From a virus, in the IMG/VR virus record IMGVR_UViG_3300046835_000018, positions 1 to 54,242 of that record: 54,242 nucleotides of DNA; one strand, written 5' to 3'. Under the pieces are notes generated by a model. That model saw nothing but the letters and a program-made list of their open reading frames with translations. It did not search any database and was not told where the DNA came from. Each line of letters opens with the position of its first letter. Position 1 is the stretch's first letter. The translations under genes and the position numbers were made by a program. Positions 1 through 6,341 of the stretch are shown in pieces.

Positions 1-144
1 TGATCCGGTTTAGACTGGATCATCCCTACGATCCGGAATCGAGACCTCGCTACACAGGTCCGGATCGTCCGATCCACAGCCTCTTTGCTTCCGATCCTGA
101 AGATCTTTTTAGGGGGGGGGGGGGGGTGAAGATGTGGAGGTTCG
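1..144. repeat. Terminal direct repeat, left copy
   Basis: This sequence recurs at 54099-54242. The copies are identical until the poly-G tract, which has 15 G here (112-126) and 19 G at the right end, followed by slightly different bases before both resume at TGTGGAGG. Disagreement only around the homopolymer looks like sequencing noise, so the repeat is most likely the overlap of a circular assembly. A true terminal redundancy cannot be excluded. Confidence 0.9.
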
Positions 145-186
145 TGAGGGTTGCCAACCAATCAACCCTTTCGGAAGGAGACAGTC

Positions 187-528
187 ATGTCGAAGAAGAT
201 CGTGATCGAAGAGAGTGACCGTCAGGTCTACCTGGAGGTCCTCCAGACCGTAGTCAACGGAGACGAGTACTCCGCCTACGCGGTCCACACCGTTCTCAAC
301 CAGATCCTGGTCGCGAACGGTCTGGAGAAGGTCCGCCCGCAGATGATGTACAACTACGCGCGGAACGGTCTGATCGTGTCCGGAGAGAAGATCTTCGGCG
401 CGACGCTCCGTACCTTCACTCCGGTGGAGGTCATGGAGTTCCTCATCCGGTACTGCGTCCGGAACGGAATCGAGATCAAGGTAGGACAGCCTACCGACCC
501 GAACCAGGAAGCCCTGTTCGAGATCTAG
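187..528 (+). CDS. Putative winged-helix/MerR-like DNA-binding protein
   Basis: A 113-residue protein. The ATG at 187 is preferred over an in-frame ATG at 151 because AAGGAG lies 7 bases upstream. The middle (about residues 40-70) reads like the helix-turn-wing segment of actinophage MerR-type proteins, with the core PQMMYNYARNGLI. The same PQ-hydrophobic-Y-x-Y core recurs in the acidic protein at 7291-7794, so the two may share a fold. It is the first gene after the contig join. A regulatory role is inferred only from the motif. Confidence 0.6.
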   Translation: MSKKIVIEESDRQVYLEVLQTVVNGDEYSAYAVHTVLNQILVANGLEKVRPQMMYNYARNGLIVSGEKIFGATLRTFTPVEVMEFLIRYCVRNGIEIKVGQPTDPNQEALFEI

Positions 529-594
529 AAACTGACTGACCCCTCACGAACCTCCTCATGTTCGCCTCTATCCCCTACAGATCGGAGGTACGGC

Positions 595-786
595 ATGATG
601 CCGTACGAATTGAACGCCCGGCACCAACTCGACCGAATCGGAAATTTTGGTTCGGAAAAATGTCCGGGTTGGTTGCTGGATAGACTCGCGGAAGAGAAAC
701 TCTCTGGAGGCTACCTTCCGAAGAGGAATCCAGTGTGTCCGGAGTGTAGGCTCCAGAAAGCGAACTCTGGGGTCTGCGGCTGCTAG
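595..786 (+). CDS. Small zinc-ribbon-like protein
   Basis: A 63-residue protein with GGAGG 7 bases before ATG 595. The C-terminus has CPEC at about residues 48-51 and CGC at the end, a four-cysteine zinc-knuckle arrangement common in short actinophage proteins of unknown role. It is followed at once by a perfect 11-bp hairpin (794-822). The function is not recognisable. Confidence 0.55.
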   Translation: MMPYELNARHQLDRIGNFGSEKCPGWLLDRLAEEKLSGGYLPKRNPVCPECRLQKANSGVCGC

Positions 787-793
787 TTGGGAA

Positions 794-822
794 GGGTACC
801 CTGGCTCATCCCCAGGGTACCC
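794..822 (+). terminator. Hairpin after the 595-786 gene
   Basis: GGGTACCCTGG pairs perfectly with its complement at 812-822 around a 7-base loop. No U-tract follows, so termination is less certain than for the other hairpins; it could instead protect the RNA 3' end. Confidence 0.4.
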
Positions 823-1386
823 GACCCACATGCGATCTCCTCCCTGTCCGAGTGGACTAGTTCGGGATTCCCAGACCGGACCCTGAACCGGTCCTACACG
901 AACACGCTAGCCCAAACGTATACTATATTATAATAGGGGGGGGGGCAAAAAATTGGTATAAAGCAGGGGGGTGAAAAACCGACCTGTCCGGGGCGGCCCG
1001 CGTACGGAATTCACGGCTCCCACAGGGCGTGACTTGTGTCTGTTGGTTAGTTTGTTACCAACCGTAACCCACCAGAAAGCCTAACTCTAATAACAACAAG
1101 CCTCTAACGTATAACACGGACAAAACAACTAATTCCTTCTCCTGTTCATTATCCCTTTCATATATTACTAAGTATTCTTATGTGTAGTATATAAAACCAT
1201 AGGAAACAAGCGGTGTAACCAGGAACTGGCGGAGCTAAAAGTGTGAATGGTCAGTGAACTGACACTTGAATTCGCTAGTGGAATTAGCTGAATCCACTAA
1301 ATCGTCACTAGAAACCTTAGAGGATTCAGCTACTTGCACTAACAAGCCACCTGCTGTATACTTAGAGTAGCAAGCAAGCGTGGTAT

Positions 1387-1410
1387 GTAAGTAACCAGGT
1401 AAGTAACCAG
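1387..1410 (+). repeat. Tandem 12-bp repeat GTAAGTAACCAG x2
   Basis: Two exact head-to-tail copies of GTAAGTAACCAG end 11 bases before the ATG of the next gene, inside its leader. They could be a paired operator or a duplication of the ribosome-entry region (GGAAGG follows). Confidence 0.7.
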
Positions 1411-1421
1411 GAAGGTAGACA

Positions 1422-1880
1422 ATGACTGTACCAGACAATGAGTGGGTCACAGATGAGGAGCTGGCACGTGTCGCAGCATACGATCCTCCAGTAGATCCCA
1501 ACCTCGCTGCCTTGCGGAAACAAGCAAGCCAGTACTTGAACCCGAGTGAGCCACGTAACGCGCAACCCCGCGTGCAAGGTTTGGCGGGCATTGCTGTGAA
1601 GGCGACCGACAAATACCCGTGGGACAAGTGGATCGACGGCCAGTATCACACGGCTGAGCTCAACAAGGACTTCGCCCTGTCGGTCTCGCGGTTCCAGGTG
1701 CTCTTGCACCGTAAGGCTGCAGACCTCGGAATCTACTGCAGGACCGAGAAGGTGAAGGGTGTCTTTCCTCCCACGGTAGGATTCCTGTTCATGGACGACA
1801 AGATGCGCCTGAACAACGAGTGGATCCGCCTCGCAGGCCTGGAGGTGTGGAAGGAGGACGAAGAAGAGCCCCAAAATTGA
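1422..1880 (+). CDS. Early protein sharing its N-terminus with the TerS candidate
   Basis: A 152-residue protein starting at ATG 1422, preceded by GGAAGG. I do not recognise the family. Residues 4-16 (PDNEWVTDEELAR) closely match the start of the small-terminase candidate at 52234-52578 (PDDEWVPDEMLAR). The rest is a soluble alpha/beta-looking sequence with an acidic tail. The shared N-terminus may be a common partner-binding segment or the relic of a duplication. The gene ends just before a likely promoter at 1896-1925. Confidence 0.7.
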   Translation: MTVPDNEWVTDEELARVAAYDPPVDPNLAALRKQASQYLNPSEPRNAQPRVQGLAGIAVKATDKYPWDKWIDGQYHTAELNKDFALSVSRFQVLLHRKAADLGIYCRTEKVKGVFPPTVGFLFMDDKMRLNNEWIRLAGLEVWKEDEEEPQN

Positions 1881-1895
1881 CCCATGAAAGACCCC

Positions 1896-1925
1896 TTGCC
1901 CACCTCGCAAGGTCTGAGCTATAAT
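1896..1925 (+). promoter_or_regulatory. Likely sigma70-type promoter (TTGCCC-18-TATAAT)
   Basis: TTGCCC at 1896-1901 is separated by 18 bases from a consensus TATAAT at 1920-1925. It lies between the gene ending at 1880 and the one starting at 1994 and would begin the string of small early genes. Unlike the other promoters here it lacks the GTC extension of the -35 box. Confidence 0.6.
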
Positions 1926-1993
1926 TAATGTAGCGCCGAAAGTTAAAGTGGCAACAAAGTACCATCACACATCCTCAACGCCTGGAGGTAAAA

Positions 1994-2239
1994 GTGGCAA
2001 TGATCCCAATCGACCTGCGTGACATCGACGCCAGGAGAGAGAAGGATCTCGGATGCATCGACCAAAGAAGTGCGGCGATGATGCAGCCGGGTATCAACAA
2101 AGGCCGCAAGCTGGGGAAGAGGCCGATCTCACGACAAGGGACTCTGAACCAGGGTATCATCGCTCGATCGCCCGGATCTAGGCATCGAGGAATGGACTTC
2201 GTCAAGGCTGTCTATTCCGAGAGGACGGGGCAAGAGTAA
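1994..2239 (+). CDS. Small basic protein of unknown function
   Basis: An 81-residue protein rich in Arg and Lys. GGAGG at 1983 precedes GTG 1994; an ATG two codons later (2000) is also possible. It is the first gene behind the promoter at 1896-1925. No domain is recognised. The basic composition would suit nucleic-acid binding, but that is a guess. Confidence 0.5.
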   Translation: MAMIPIDLRDIDARREKDLGCIDQRSAAMMQPGINKGRKLGKRPISRQGTLNQGIIARSPGSRHRGMDFVKAVYSERTGQE

Positions 2240-2245
2240 AAGGTA

Positions 2246-2316
2246 GTCCAAGGGCAGAACACGTCGCTTGAAGAAGCCCCTGTGGGTCTGTGACATCAAA
2301 TGTACCCTTGGACACG
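2246..2316 (+). ncRNA. Intergenic structured RNA element (A-stem/R-CG family)
   Basis: GTCCAAGGG (2246-2254) pairs perfectly with 2305-2313, preceded by an unpaired A and followed by ACG. A small hairpin (ACAT-caa-ATGT, 2293-2303) sits one base before the closing strand. Between the two strands lies a CCCTGTGGG motif (2278-2286). The layout matches the elements at 2661, 2975, 3253, 3704, 4098 and 4442. Confidence 0.6.
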
Positions 2317-2370
2317 TGGCGAAGGCAAGACACCACATCCCATATCCACCATCACTCCTTAGGAGCGGAA

Positions 2371-2655
2371 ATGGGCAAGCGAATGTATCACCCGGAAGGC
2401 GTGGCAAGCTTAGTAGCCGCCATCTTGTGCACTGGAGACATTGCCAAGCTTCCGACCGATGTGATCCTTCGGGAGAGAAGGGATCTACTGGAGCGAGCGA
2501 TCGACTTCAGGAGAGAACAGATCCTGGAACTAGCCAGGGAGTACTACAAAGTGTACGACCAAGACTACGAGGACAATGTTCCTCTGGTCGAGGTAAGGAA
2601 TGCGGCGAACAACAGGGCCAAGCTCGGGAGGGCGAACCTGATGTTCACTGTATGA
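2371..2655 (+). CDS. Early protein of unknown function
   Basis: A 94-residue protein. The start is ATG 2371, with AGGAG 6 bases upstream, not the in-frame ATG at 2290, which lies inside the upstream RNA element. The sequence is mostly helical-looking (residues 10-75) and charged. No family is recognised. It lies between two structured intergenic RNAs. Confidence 0.6.
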   Translation: MGKRMYHPEGVASLVAAILCTGDIAKLPTDVILRERRDLLERAIDFRREQILELAREYYKVYDQDYEDNVPLVEVRNAANNRAKLGRANLMFTV

Positions 2656-2660
2656 AGGGA

Positions 2661-2706
2661 TCCCTGGAGCGCGTAAGGCGTAGGTTCGAAGCCACTCCAG
2701 GGAGCG
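2661..2706 (+). ncRNA. Intergenic structured RNA with T-arm-like hairpin
   Basis: TCCCTGGAG (2661-2669) pairs with CTCCAGGGA (2695-2703), flanked by A on the left and GCG on the right. Just inside the closing strand is GG-TTCGAAG-CC, a mini-hairpin whose loop is a near-canonical tRNA T-loop. The element ends 6 bases before the AGGAGG of the lipoprotein gene, so it may set access to that ribosome site. Confidence 0.65.
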
Positions 2707-2721
2707 AAAGGAGGTCTCAAA

Positions 2722-2955
2722 ATGAGACTTGCAACACGGACTGTAATCGTAGGCGTTGCCATCCTTGCGGCCCTTGCGGGTTGCGACAGCACTAATGGTG
2801 CAAAGGGAGGTAGCGAATACACCGTCGAGGAGGGCACGTCCATCGACGTCCATGCAGGAGACACCCTCAACATCATCATGAACGGTGGCTTCGAGCGGTG
2901 CGACGATTGGGGTGGTAGCCTACAAGGCAACACCTGCATGGACGTCGACTTCTAA
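2722..2955 (+). CDS. Small secreted lipoprotein
   Basis: A 77-residue protein with AGGAGG 8 bases before ATG 2722. It has a basic N-terminus, a hydrophobic h-region (residues 7-18) and the lipobox LAALAGC with the lipidated Cys at about residue 21. The mature part is short and acidic, with two further Cys that could form a disulfide. It would be anchored outside the host membrane. Early phage lipoproteins of this size often block superinfection; that role is inferred from the family pattern only. Confidence 0.75.
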   Translation: MRLATRTVIVGVAILAALAGCDSTNGAKGGSEYTVEEGTSIDVHAGDTLNIIMNGGFERCDDWGGSLQGNTCMDVDF

Positions 2956-2974
2956 GGCAGCCCCGAAAGGGGTA

Positions 2975-3022
2975 GGGCTGGCGGCTGAGACACGGCCGTA
3001 GCATCGAAGCGACCAGCCCGCG
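2975..3022 (+). ncRNA. Intergenic three-way-junction RNA element
   Basis: Closing stem GGGCTGG (2975-2981)/CCAGCCC (3013-3019), flanked by A and GCG. Inside are P2, CGGC/GCCG (2982-2998), then GTA, then P3, GC-ATCGAA-GC (3001-3010). The same order and the GTAGCATCGAAGC core recur at 4442-4491 and, slightly changed, at 3704-3769. Stem sequences differ while pairing is kept, which argues for selection on structure. Confidence 0.7.
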
Positions 3023-3051
3023 TCCATCGTCGAGTACTCTAGGAGGTACAA

Positions 3052-3246
3052 ATGGACACCTTCGGTTTTGGGCAGTGGGATGACGACATCCTGAACGACG
3101 AGGAGTTCTTCATCGTGGCGAAGTGGACGGACGGCACTTGGAGACGAGAGCTACCGTACAAGTTCGCCACGCTTGAGCAGGCTACTAACGTGGCCGATCA
3201 GGTAGGAGGAGACGTTGTTAGGGTGAGCGTTACCTACCACCCGTAG
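3052..3246 (+). CDS. Small early protein, unknown
   Basis: A 64-residue protein with AGGAGG 7 bases before ATG 3052. It is acidic and aromatic-rich in its first half and has an alpha/beta look. No family is recognised. It lies between structured RNAs at 2975 and 3253. Confidence 0.65.
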   Translation: MDTFGFGQWDDDILNDEEFFIVAKWTDGTWRRELPYKFATLEQATNVADQVGGDVVRVSVTYHP

Positions 3247-3252
3247 AAGGTA

Positions 3253-3303
3253 GGTTCAGGGCGAGAAGCTGTCGTGTATGCCATCAAGGCACCCTGAACC
3301 GCG
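3253..3303 (+). ncRNA. Intergenic three-way-junction RNA element
   Basis: GGTTCAGGG (3253-3261) pairs perfectly with 3292-3300, with A before and GCG after. P2 is CGA/TCG (3262-3274) and P3 is GCC-atcaa-GGC (3280-3290), one A from the closing strand. The inner sequence GAGAAGCTGTCGTGTATGCC is nearly the same as in the element at 4098-4146, although the closing stems differ completely. Confidence 0.7.
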
Positions 3304-3308
3304 TTTGA

Positions 3309-3479
3309 CCTAAGGCGCATAGCCTTAGGACCTTTATACACCGTTGTGGGTCTAATAGGTTTTAGGGCGGAATAAGCTGTCAGAGCACAGTGACTACACA
3401 CCTGAAACGCTTCCAACCTGGAGCTAAAGGGATTAGACCCACAACGGGATATAGAGGGCCTAGGACCTTCATACACCGT
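3309..3479 (+). repeat. Nested hairpin, 16-bp inverted repeat and 21-bp direct repeats
   Basis: CCTAAGGC/GCCTTAGG forms a hairpin (3309-3329). CCGTTGTGGGTCTAAT (3341-3356) has a perfect inverted copy at 3432-3447. CTTAGGACCTTTATACACCGT (3324-3344) is repeated at 3459-3479 with 19 of 21 matches. Inner pairings (GTTTTAG/CTGAAAC and GTCA/TGAC) suggest a folded RNA. It lies wholly between genes. It could be a larger relative of the neighbouring RNA elements or a small mobile relic; no transposase is present. Confidence 0.65.
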
Positions 3480-3527
3480 AAGGGGTTGATGTTAAGGCTG
3501 CGGGGGCCCTACCATCAGGAGGTTGAA

Positions 3528-3698
3528 ATGGTTGCTGACATCGACCGGGAAGAGATGTTCCGTCGTGTTCGTGAGGGTAGCGTGATCGTTGTGCTCGACC
3601 CTCAGGAGTGCGAGACCATGCGGGACATCCTGAGTCGTTTGACGGAAGCCGACCTGAGGCACGAGGACCGCCTTAAGCGGTTCCGGCTCAGTAAGTAA
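3528..3698 (+). CDS. Small early protein, unknown
   Basis: A 56-residue protein starting at ATG 3528 behind AGGAGG. An upstream in-frame ATG at 3390 would run through the repeat block and is rejected. The sequence is amphipathic and charged (EEMFRRVREG, TEADLRHEDRLKR), with a VIVVLD strand. No family is recognised. Confidence 0.6.
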   Translation: MVADIDREEMFRRVREGSVIVVLDPQECETMRDILSRLTEADLRHEDRLKRFRLSK

Positions 3699-3703
3699 GG
3701 TTA

Positions 3704-3769
3704 GAGCTGGTCGGGTATGTGGTCATCAGGACACAAATGGGCCCGTAGCCTCGAAGCAGCCAGCTCGCG
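3704..3769 (+). ncRNA. Intergenic three-way-junction RNA element, long P2
   Basis: GAGCTGG (3704-3710)/CCAGCTC (3760-3766), flanked by A and GCG. P2 is long: CGGG/CCCG (3712-3745) with an inner GTGGTC/GACAC pairing. P3 is GC-CTCGAA-GC (3748-3757). It has the same plan as 2975-3022 with a different stem sequence. Confidence 0.7.
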
Positions 3770-3799
3770 TACCATCACCAACAAGAAAGGAGTCAAGGT

Positions 3800-4087
3800 A
3801 TGCCTTGGCTTCGGATCGAAGAGAAGGTCACCCTCATCCGCTTTATCGAGGTGGACGAGGCGCACTACCCTGGCATGTCGGTCGCGCAGGCGAAGGAAGC
3901 CGAACTCGACGAGCACGAAGTCGACCGGCTCGAGCAGTTCTCCGAGTCGATGCAGTACGCCGTGCTCGAAGGAGACGCGAACGACTTCATCGACACGACC
4001 GGCAACAGGCCAACATTGACCATGGGCTACGGCATCCAGGTCGATGAGGCCGACGAGGAGTGGTGCAAGAACGCCTTCGGCAAGTAA
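3800..4087 (+). CDS. Acidic early protein, unknown
   Basis: A 95-residue, strongly acidic protein with AAAGGAG 9 bases before ATG 3800. A short beta-looking start (WLRIEEKVTLIRFIEV) is followed by an acidic helical middle (residues 27-58). Early acidic phage proteins can mimic DNA or bind host enzymes, but nothing here proves such a role. Confidence 0.65.
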   Translation: MPWLRIEEKVTLIRFIEVDEAHYPGMSVAQAKEAELDEHEVDRLEQFSESMQYAVLEGDANDFIDTTGNRPTLTMGYGIQVDEADEEWCKNAFGK

Positions 4088-4097
4088 GCACCAAGGA

Positions 4098-4146
4098 GAT
4101 CCCGCCCGAGAAAGTGTCGTGTGCCATCGAGGCAGGCGGGATCGCG
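4098..4146 (+). ncRNA. Intergenic three-way-junction RNA element
   Basis: GATCCCGCC (4098-4106)/GGCGGGATC (4135-4143), flanked by A and GCG. P2 is CGA/TCG (4107-4119); P3 is GCC-atcga-GGC (4123-4133) with one A before the closing strand. It is a close sibling of 3253-3303 inside, with an unrelated closing stem. Confidence 0.7.
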
Positions 4147-4175
4147 TAAGGTTTCCATCAAGGAAGGGGCCAGAA

Positions 4176-4433
4176 ATGGCTAAGCTCCGAATCACTACCA
4201 CGGTAGTCGTCGTGCGAGAGCTCGAGGAGTACCAGTATCAGGACCTCGCTGAGGTCGGGAAGATGGATGCGGCACAGGCGAAGTTGTTCCTCGAGCGGGA
4301 AGACTTCGACCAGAAGATGGACGATCTCCAGGAGATCATGCCGTACATCAGCTTCCCGAACTACAACGACGGCTTCAATCACCGACGGACGGCCGGCAGC
4401 GGTACGTTCACTGAGGTGATCGAAGCCATCTGA
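4176..4433 (+). CDS. Early protein, unknown
   Basis: An 85-residue protein. ATG 4176 follows GGAAGGGG; an upstream in-frame ATG (4044) overlaps the previous gene and the RNA element and is rejected. A beta-rich start (KLRITTTVVVVRELE) is followed by helices. No family is recognised. Confidence 0.6.
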   Translation: MAKLRITTTVVVVRELEEYQYQDLAEVGKMDAAQAKLFLEREDFDQKMDDLQEIMPYISFPNYNDGFNHRRTAGSGTFTEVIEAI

Positions 4434-4441
4434 AACGAGGA

Positions 4442-4491
4442 GGGTTGGTCCGCATGCAACATGGCGGTAGCATCGAAGCAGCCAACCTACG
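4442..4491 (+). ncRNA. Intergenic three-way-junction RNA element
   Basis: GGGTTGG (4442-4448)/CCAACCT (4482-4488, one G-U), flanked by A and ACG. P2 is CCGC-ATG/CAT-GCGG (4450-4467) and P3 is GC-ATCGAA-GC (4470-4479). It runs straight into a CCCTGTGGG motif (4492-4500) and the ribosome site of the next gene. Confidence 0.7.
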
Positions 4492-4526
4492 CCCTGTGGG
4501 TGTTTGACTAGAAGGAGGGACCCGCA

Positions 4527-4868
4527 GTGACAAAGGCAACAGAGGCAAAGCACAGGTTCGGCTGTCCGAAGTGTGGTGCTCCCGTAGGGGAGTACTGCAT
4601 GTCCAAGGCAGGCAAGACCGTAACCAACGGGCACCTCGATCGGTTGAGGTTGCTCGATGCTGGGCAGGAGGCCTTCAACGAGGTACTCCAGTCCCAGGAT
4701 GTTGTACAGAGCAGCTGGGATGCACAGGTTGACCGGGAGGAGAGGGTTGCCCAGGTTATGTGGGCGATCAACTTCGCACGGACGGCGCTGCTGGTTCCGC
4801 AGGATGTGCTCGATCGCAACCTCGCGGAGATGATCGTCGGCGCCGAGATGGACCTGAAGTTGTTCTAG
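4527..4868 (+). CDS. Zinc-binding phage protein
   Basis: A 113-residue protein with GTG start at 4527 and AAGGAGG 8 bases upstream. Residues 13-41 carry a zinc motif: CPKCGAPVGEYC, then H in NGHLDRL. This C-x2-C-x7-C-x(n)-H pattern is common in small actinophage proteins thought to bind nucleic acids. The rest is helical. The gene at 5350-5493 has a reduced version of the same motif. Its leader (CCCTGTGGGT...GGAGGGACCC) resembles that of the portal gene. Confidence 0.7.
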   Translation: MTKATEAKHRFGCPKCGAPVGEYCMSKAGKTVTNGHLDRLRLLDAGQEAFNEVLQSQDVVQSSWDAQVDREERVAQVMWAINFARTALLVPQDVLDRNLAEMIVGAEMDLKLF

Positions 4869-4874
4869 GGTCCA

Positions 4875-4907
4875 GGGTGACGAGCCCTCGAAAGCTCGTC
4901 ACCCGCG
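4875..4907 (+). ncRNA. Simple hairpin member of the intergenic RNA family
   Basis: GGGTGACGAG (4875-4884) pairs perfectly with 4895-4904 around the 10-base loop CCCTCGAAAG, flanked by A and GCG. It lacks separate P2 and P3 stems but keeps the flanks and the TCGAA loop. AAAGGAGG follows within 3 bases. Confidence 0.6.
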
Positions 4908-4922
4908 AAAGGAGGTACTACA

Positions 4923-5225
4923 ATGGTACCTGGCAAGGGTCTACACATCGTTCTGAACCAGGAAGGTCTCGACTTCATCGAGGCGTGCCTGGCGGAGATT
5001 CGTCTCGTGTACACCGATGGGGATCACGACGAGAGCCCCAAGGTCGTGCTGGAAGCGCTTCTCGAGAGCGACATGGCCGAGTGGACCGAGGTGAAGGACA
5101 ACTTCGGCCACAAGGTGTTCCGGGGTATGGAGTACAAGGAGGGTGAGCTGCGGGTGACCGTCGTGCTCACCAAGCAGAACGAGCTTCGTCTCGACATCAG
5201 GACGTGGCTCGAGTCGTACTCGTAG
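4923..5225 (+). CDS. Early protein, unknown
   Basis: A 100-residue protein with AGGAGG 7 bases before ATG 4923. It is acidic and alpha/beta in appearance, with FRGMEYKEGELRVTVVLTKQNELRLDI as a likely beta-sheet end. No family is recognised. The gene is bounded by structured hairpins on both sides. Confidence 0.65.
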   Translation: MVPGKGLHIVLNQEGLDFIEACLAEIRLVYTDGDHDESPKVVLEALLESDMAEWTEVKDNFGHKVFRGMEYKEGELRVTVVLTKQNELRLDIRTWLESYS

Positions 5226-5231
5226 TACTTC

Positions 5232-5265
5232 GGGCCTTCGCATGCTCTAGGGCATGTGAGGGTCC
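5232..5265 (+). ncRNA. Long intergenic hairpin
   Basis: A 14-bp stem with three G-U pairs joins 5232-5245 and 5252-5265 around a 6-base loop. It is followed by GTG where the RNA family has R-CG. The wobble pairs suggest RNA-level selection. Membership in the A-stem/R-CG family is uncertain. Confidence 0.5.
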
Positions 5266-5349
5266 GTGGTCCTATGATAGGAGATCGCATGCAGAACTGG
5301 GCCGAACAGAGGGAAGACTACTCGATTCAGGAGGAAGTTCTTGTCGACG

Positions 5350-5493
5350 ATGGCGGTCGAGTGCCCACTGTGCGGAGCGAAGCCTGGGAAGAGATGCAGC
5401 GGACGGACCAAGCTGCAACTCCTGCCACTTCCGCATGGGGAGCGACGTATGAAGGCCCTCGGTGCTACATCGGAAAGCACCAAGGGTAAGTAA
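5350..5493 (+). CDS. Very small zinc-finger protein
   Basis: A 47-residue protein from ATG 5350. An in-frame TTG at 5341 has the better-spaced AGGAGG (5329-5334) and would add three residues. The motif CPLCGAKPGKRC followed by H in LPHGERR matches the zinc pattern of the gene at 4527-4868, which supports this frame. Another open frame starting at ATG 5289 (also with a ribosome site) overlaps almost the whole gene in a different phase. That may be an assembly frameshift or a genuine overlap. Confidence 0.55.
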   Translation: MAVECPLCGAKPGKRCSGRTKLQLLPLPHGERRMKALGATSESTKGK

Positions 5494-5498
5494 AAGGT

Positions 5499-5535
5499 TC
5501 CAGGGCGCAGCTTCAGAGTAGCGGCCCTGGACACG
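5499..5535 (+). ncRNA. Intergenic hairpin RNA
   Basis: TCCAGGGC (5499-5506) pairs with 5524-5531; ACG follows one base later, and AAAGGAGG comes immediately after. The inner GCTTCAGAGTAGC resembles the P3 part of the RNA family. Confidence 0.55.
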
Positions 5536-5547
5536 AAAGGAGGTCTT

Positions 5548-5670
5548 ATGCTACCGAAGCGTAAGCCTGGTAAGGCACTGAAGGATGCCATCAAGGCGAC
5601 TGAGCACTGGTGTCCTGACTGTGCGTTGGCGATCATCGACGGGATGGTGTTTCGTGTCGTCGGAACGTAA
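5548..5670 (+). CDS. Tiny protein with a C-x2-C motif
   Basis: A 40-residue protein from ATG 5548 with AAAGGAGG 6 bases upstream. The N-terminus is basic (LPKRKPGKALKDAIKA), followed by HWCPDCA, a likely half zinc site. Its end overlaps the next gene by 17 bases. Confidence 0.5.
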   Translation: MLPKRKPGKALKDAIKATEHWCPDCALAIIDGMVFRVVGT

Positions 5671-5914
5671 GCTGAAGTTCGAGGCATACGAGGGAGCGGC
5701 TACTACAGCGTTCGCTAAGTACCTCGAAGTGCAGAACCGGATCGACAAGATCGAGATCCGGGCTATTGCCAAGTGCTCGGGGAACAAAGGGGTAGCCGCT
5801 TACGAGCTGAAGACCTCCTCCGAGTACTGGATGTACAGGGATCTTTGTGACGATCGTGATCGGTACATGAAGATCGCTAGCCTGAATGCGTCCATGGCGA
5901 ACATGTACAAGTAG
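5654..5914 (+). CDS. Early helical protein, unknown
   Basis: An 86-residue protein, start taken as GTG 5654 inside the end of the previous gene. An earlier in-frame ATG at 5585 would overlap that gene fully. The product is helical with many charged residues. No family is recognised. A hairpin and promoter follow at 5921-5988. Confidence 0.55.
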   Translation: MSSERKLKFEAYEGAATTAFAKYLEVQNRIDKIEIRAIAKCSGNKGVAAYELKTSSEYWMYRDLCDDRDRYMKIASLNASMANMYK

Positions 5915-5920
5915 CGAGAA

Positions 5921-5988
5921 GGTCCCTAGAGGTATATCTTGACTTCTAGGGACCCTCTTGTAGTCCAAGGTGGGCCGTGTATTATACT
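5921..5988 (+). promoter_or_regulatory. Hairpin plus promoter TTGTAG-19-TATACT
   Basis: GGTCCCTAGA (5921-5930) pairs perfectly with 5945-5954, enclosing GGTATATCTTGACTTCT, a 17-mer repeated exactly at 8810-8826. The -35 TTGTAG (5958-5963, continuing GTCCAA) is 19 bases from TATACT (5983-5988). TTGACTT...AGTCCAA forms an inverted repeat over the -35, a likely operator. Confidence 0.65.
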
Positions 5989-5994
5989 GGATAT

Positions 5995-6219
5995 ATGCAC
6001 ACACTAGAGATGAAGCTAGGGGCCCTGGAAGTGAACTGGATGTTGAACAGGCGGACGCCTTGGTTCAAGAGACAGTTCCGAACACTCGACTTCAGTAAGA
6101 AGCGTCACAACACGCCATATGTGACGACCGCCGGAGCTGCATTGTCGGTCGTCGCTTCTGTTTTGTTGTCCGTGACTCAAGGGTTTTCCATCGAACTCAC
6201 AGGCATCAATCTGGGCTGA
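5995..6219 (+). CDS. Small protein with a hydrophobic segment, possibly leaderless
   Basis: A 74-residue protein from ATG 5995. This lies only about 7 bases after the -10 box, so the mRNA would begin at or next to the start codon. Internal ATGs at 6010 and 6040 are alternatives. The N-terminal half is basic; residues about 44-62 (TTAGAALSVVASVLLSVTQG) are a candidate membrane helix. Function unknown. Confidence 0.5.
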   Translation: MHTLEMKLGALEVNWMLNRRTPWFKRQFRTLDFSKKRHNTPYVTTAGAALSVVASVLLSVTQGFSIELTGINLG

Positions 6220-6289
6220 GGGCCTGCAAAGACCCACAGGGGCCGCTTTTGGGTTTAGGCGCCTTTAAAAGAGCCCTAGATGAGACCCG

Positions 6290-6320
6290 TTGAAGTCGAA
6301 GAGAGTATCCATGGTATAAT
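6290..6320 (+). promoter_or_regulatory. Promoter TTGAAG-19-TATAAT
   Basis: TTGAAG (6290-6295, continuing TCGAA) and TATAAT (6315-6320) are separated by 19 bases. The start site would fall near 6327, 15 bases before the tRNA-like element at 6342, which would make that element the start of the transcript. Confidence 0.65.
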
Positions 6321-6341
6321 TAAGATAGAACAGCAAAGCAA

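Larger units (their letters stand above)
787..1421. other. Long non-coding stretch with hairpins, poly-G and repeats
   Basis: There is no convincing gene. It holds a perfect hairpin (794-804 with 812-822), a GACCGG/CCGGTC hairpin near 870-890, a 10-G tract (936-945), TATAAT-like boxes near 929 and 956, and a CCCACAGGG motif (1019-1028). An AT-rich segment (about 1080-1210) follows, then an inverted repeat CTAGTGGAATT/AATCCACTAA near 1272-1300 and a tandem 12-mer (1387-1410). This looks like a control or origin region between the terminus and the first early operon. Confidence 0.6.

Noticed and set aside
568-831. Minus-strand open frame opposite the 595-786 gene
   Set aside because: It has no ribosome site; the plus-strand frame has GGAGG and a cysteine motif.
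2268-2795. Long plus-strand frame across 2268-2795
   Set aside because: It crosses two RNA elements and two better-supported genes in other frames.
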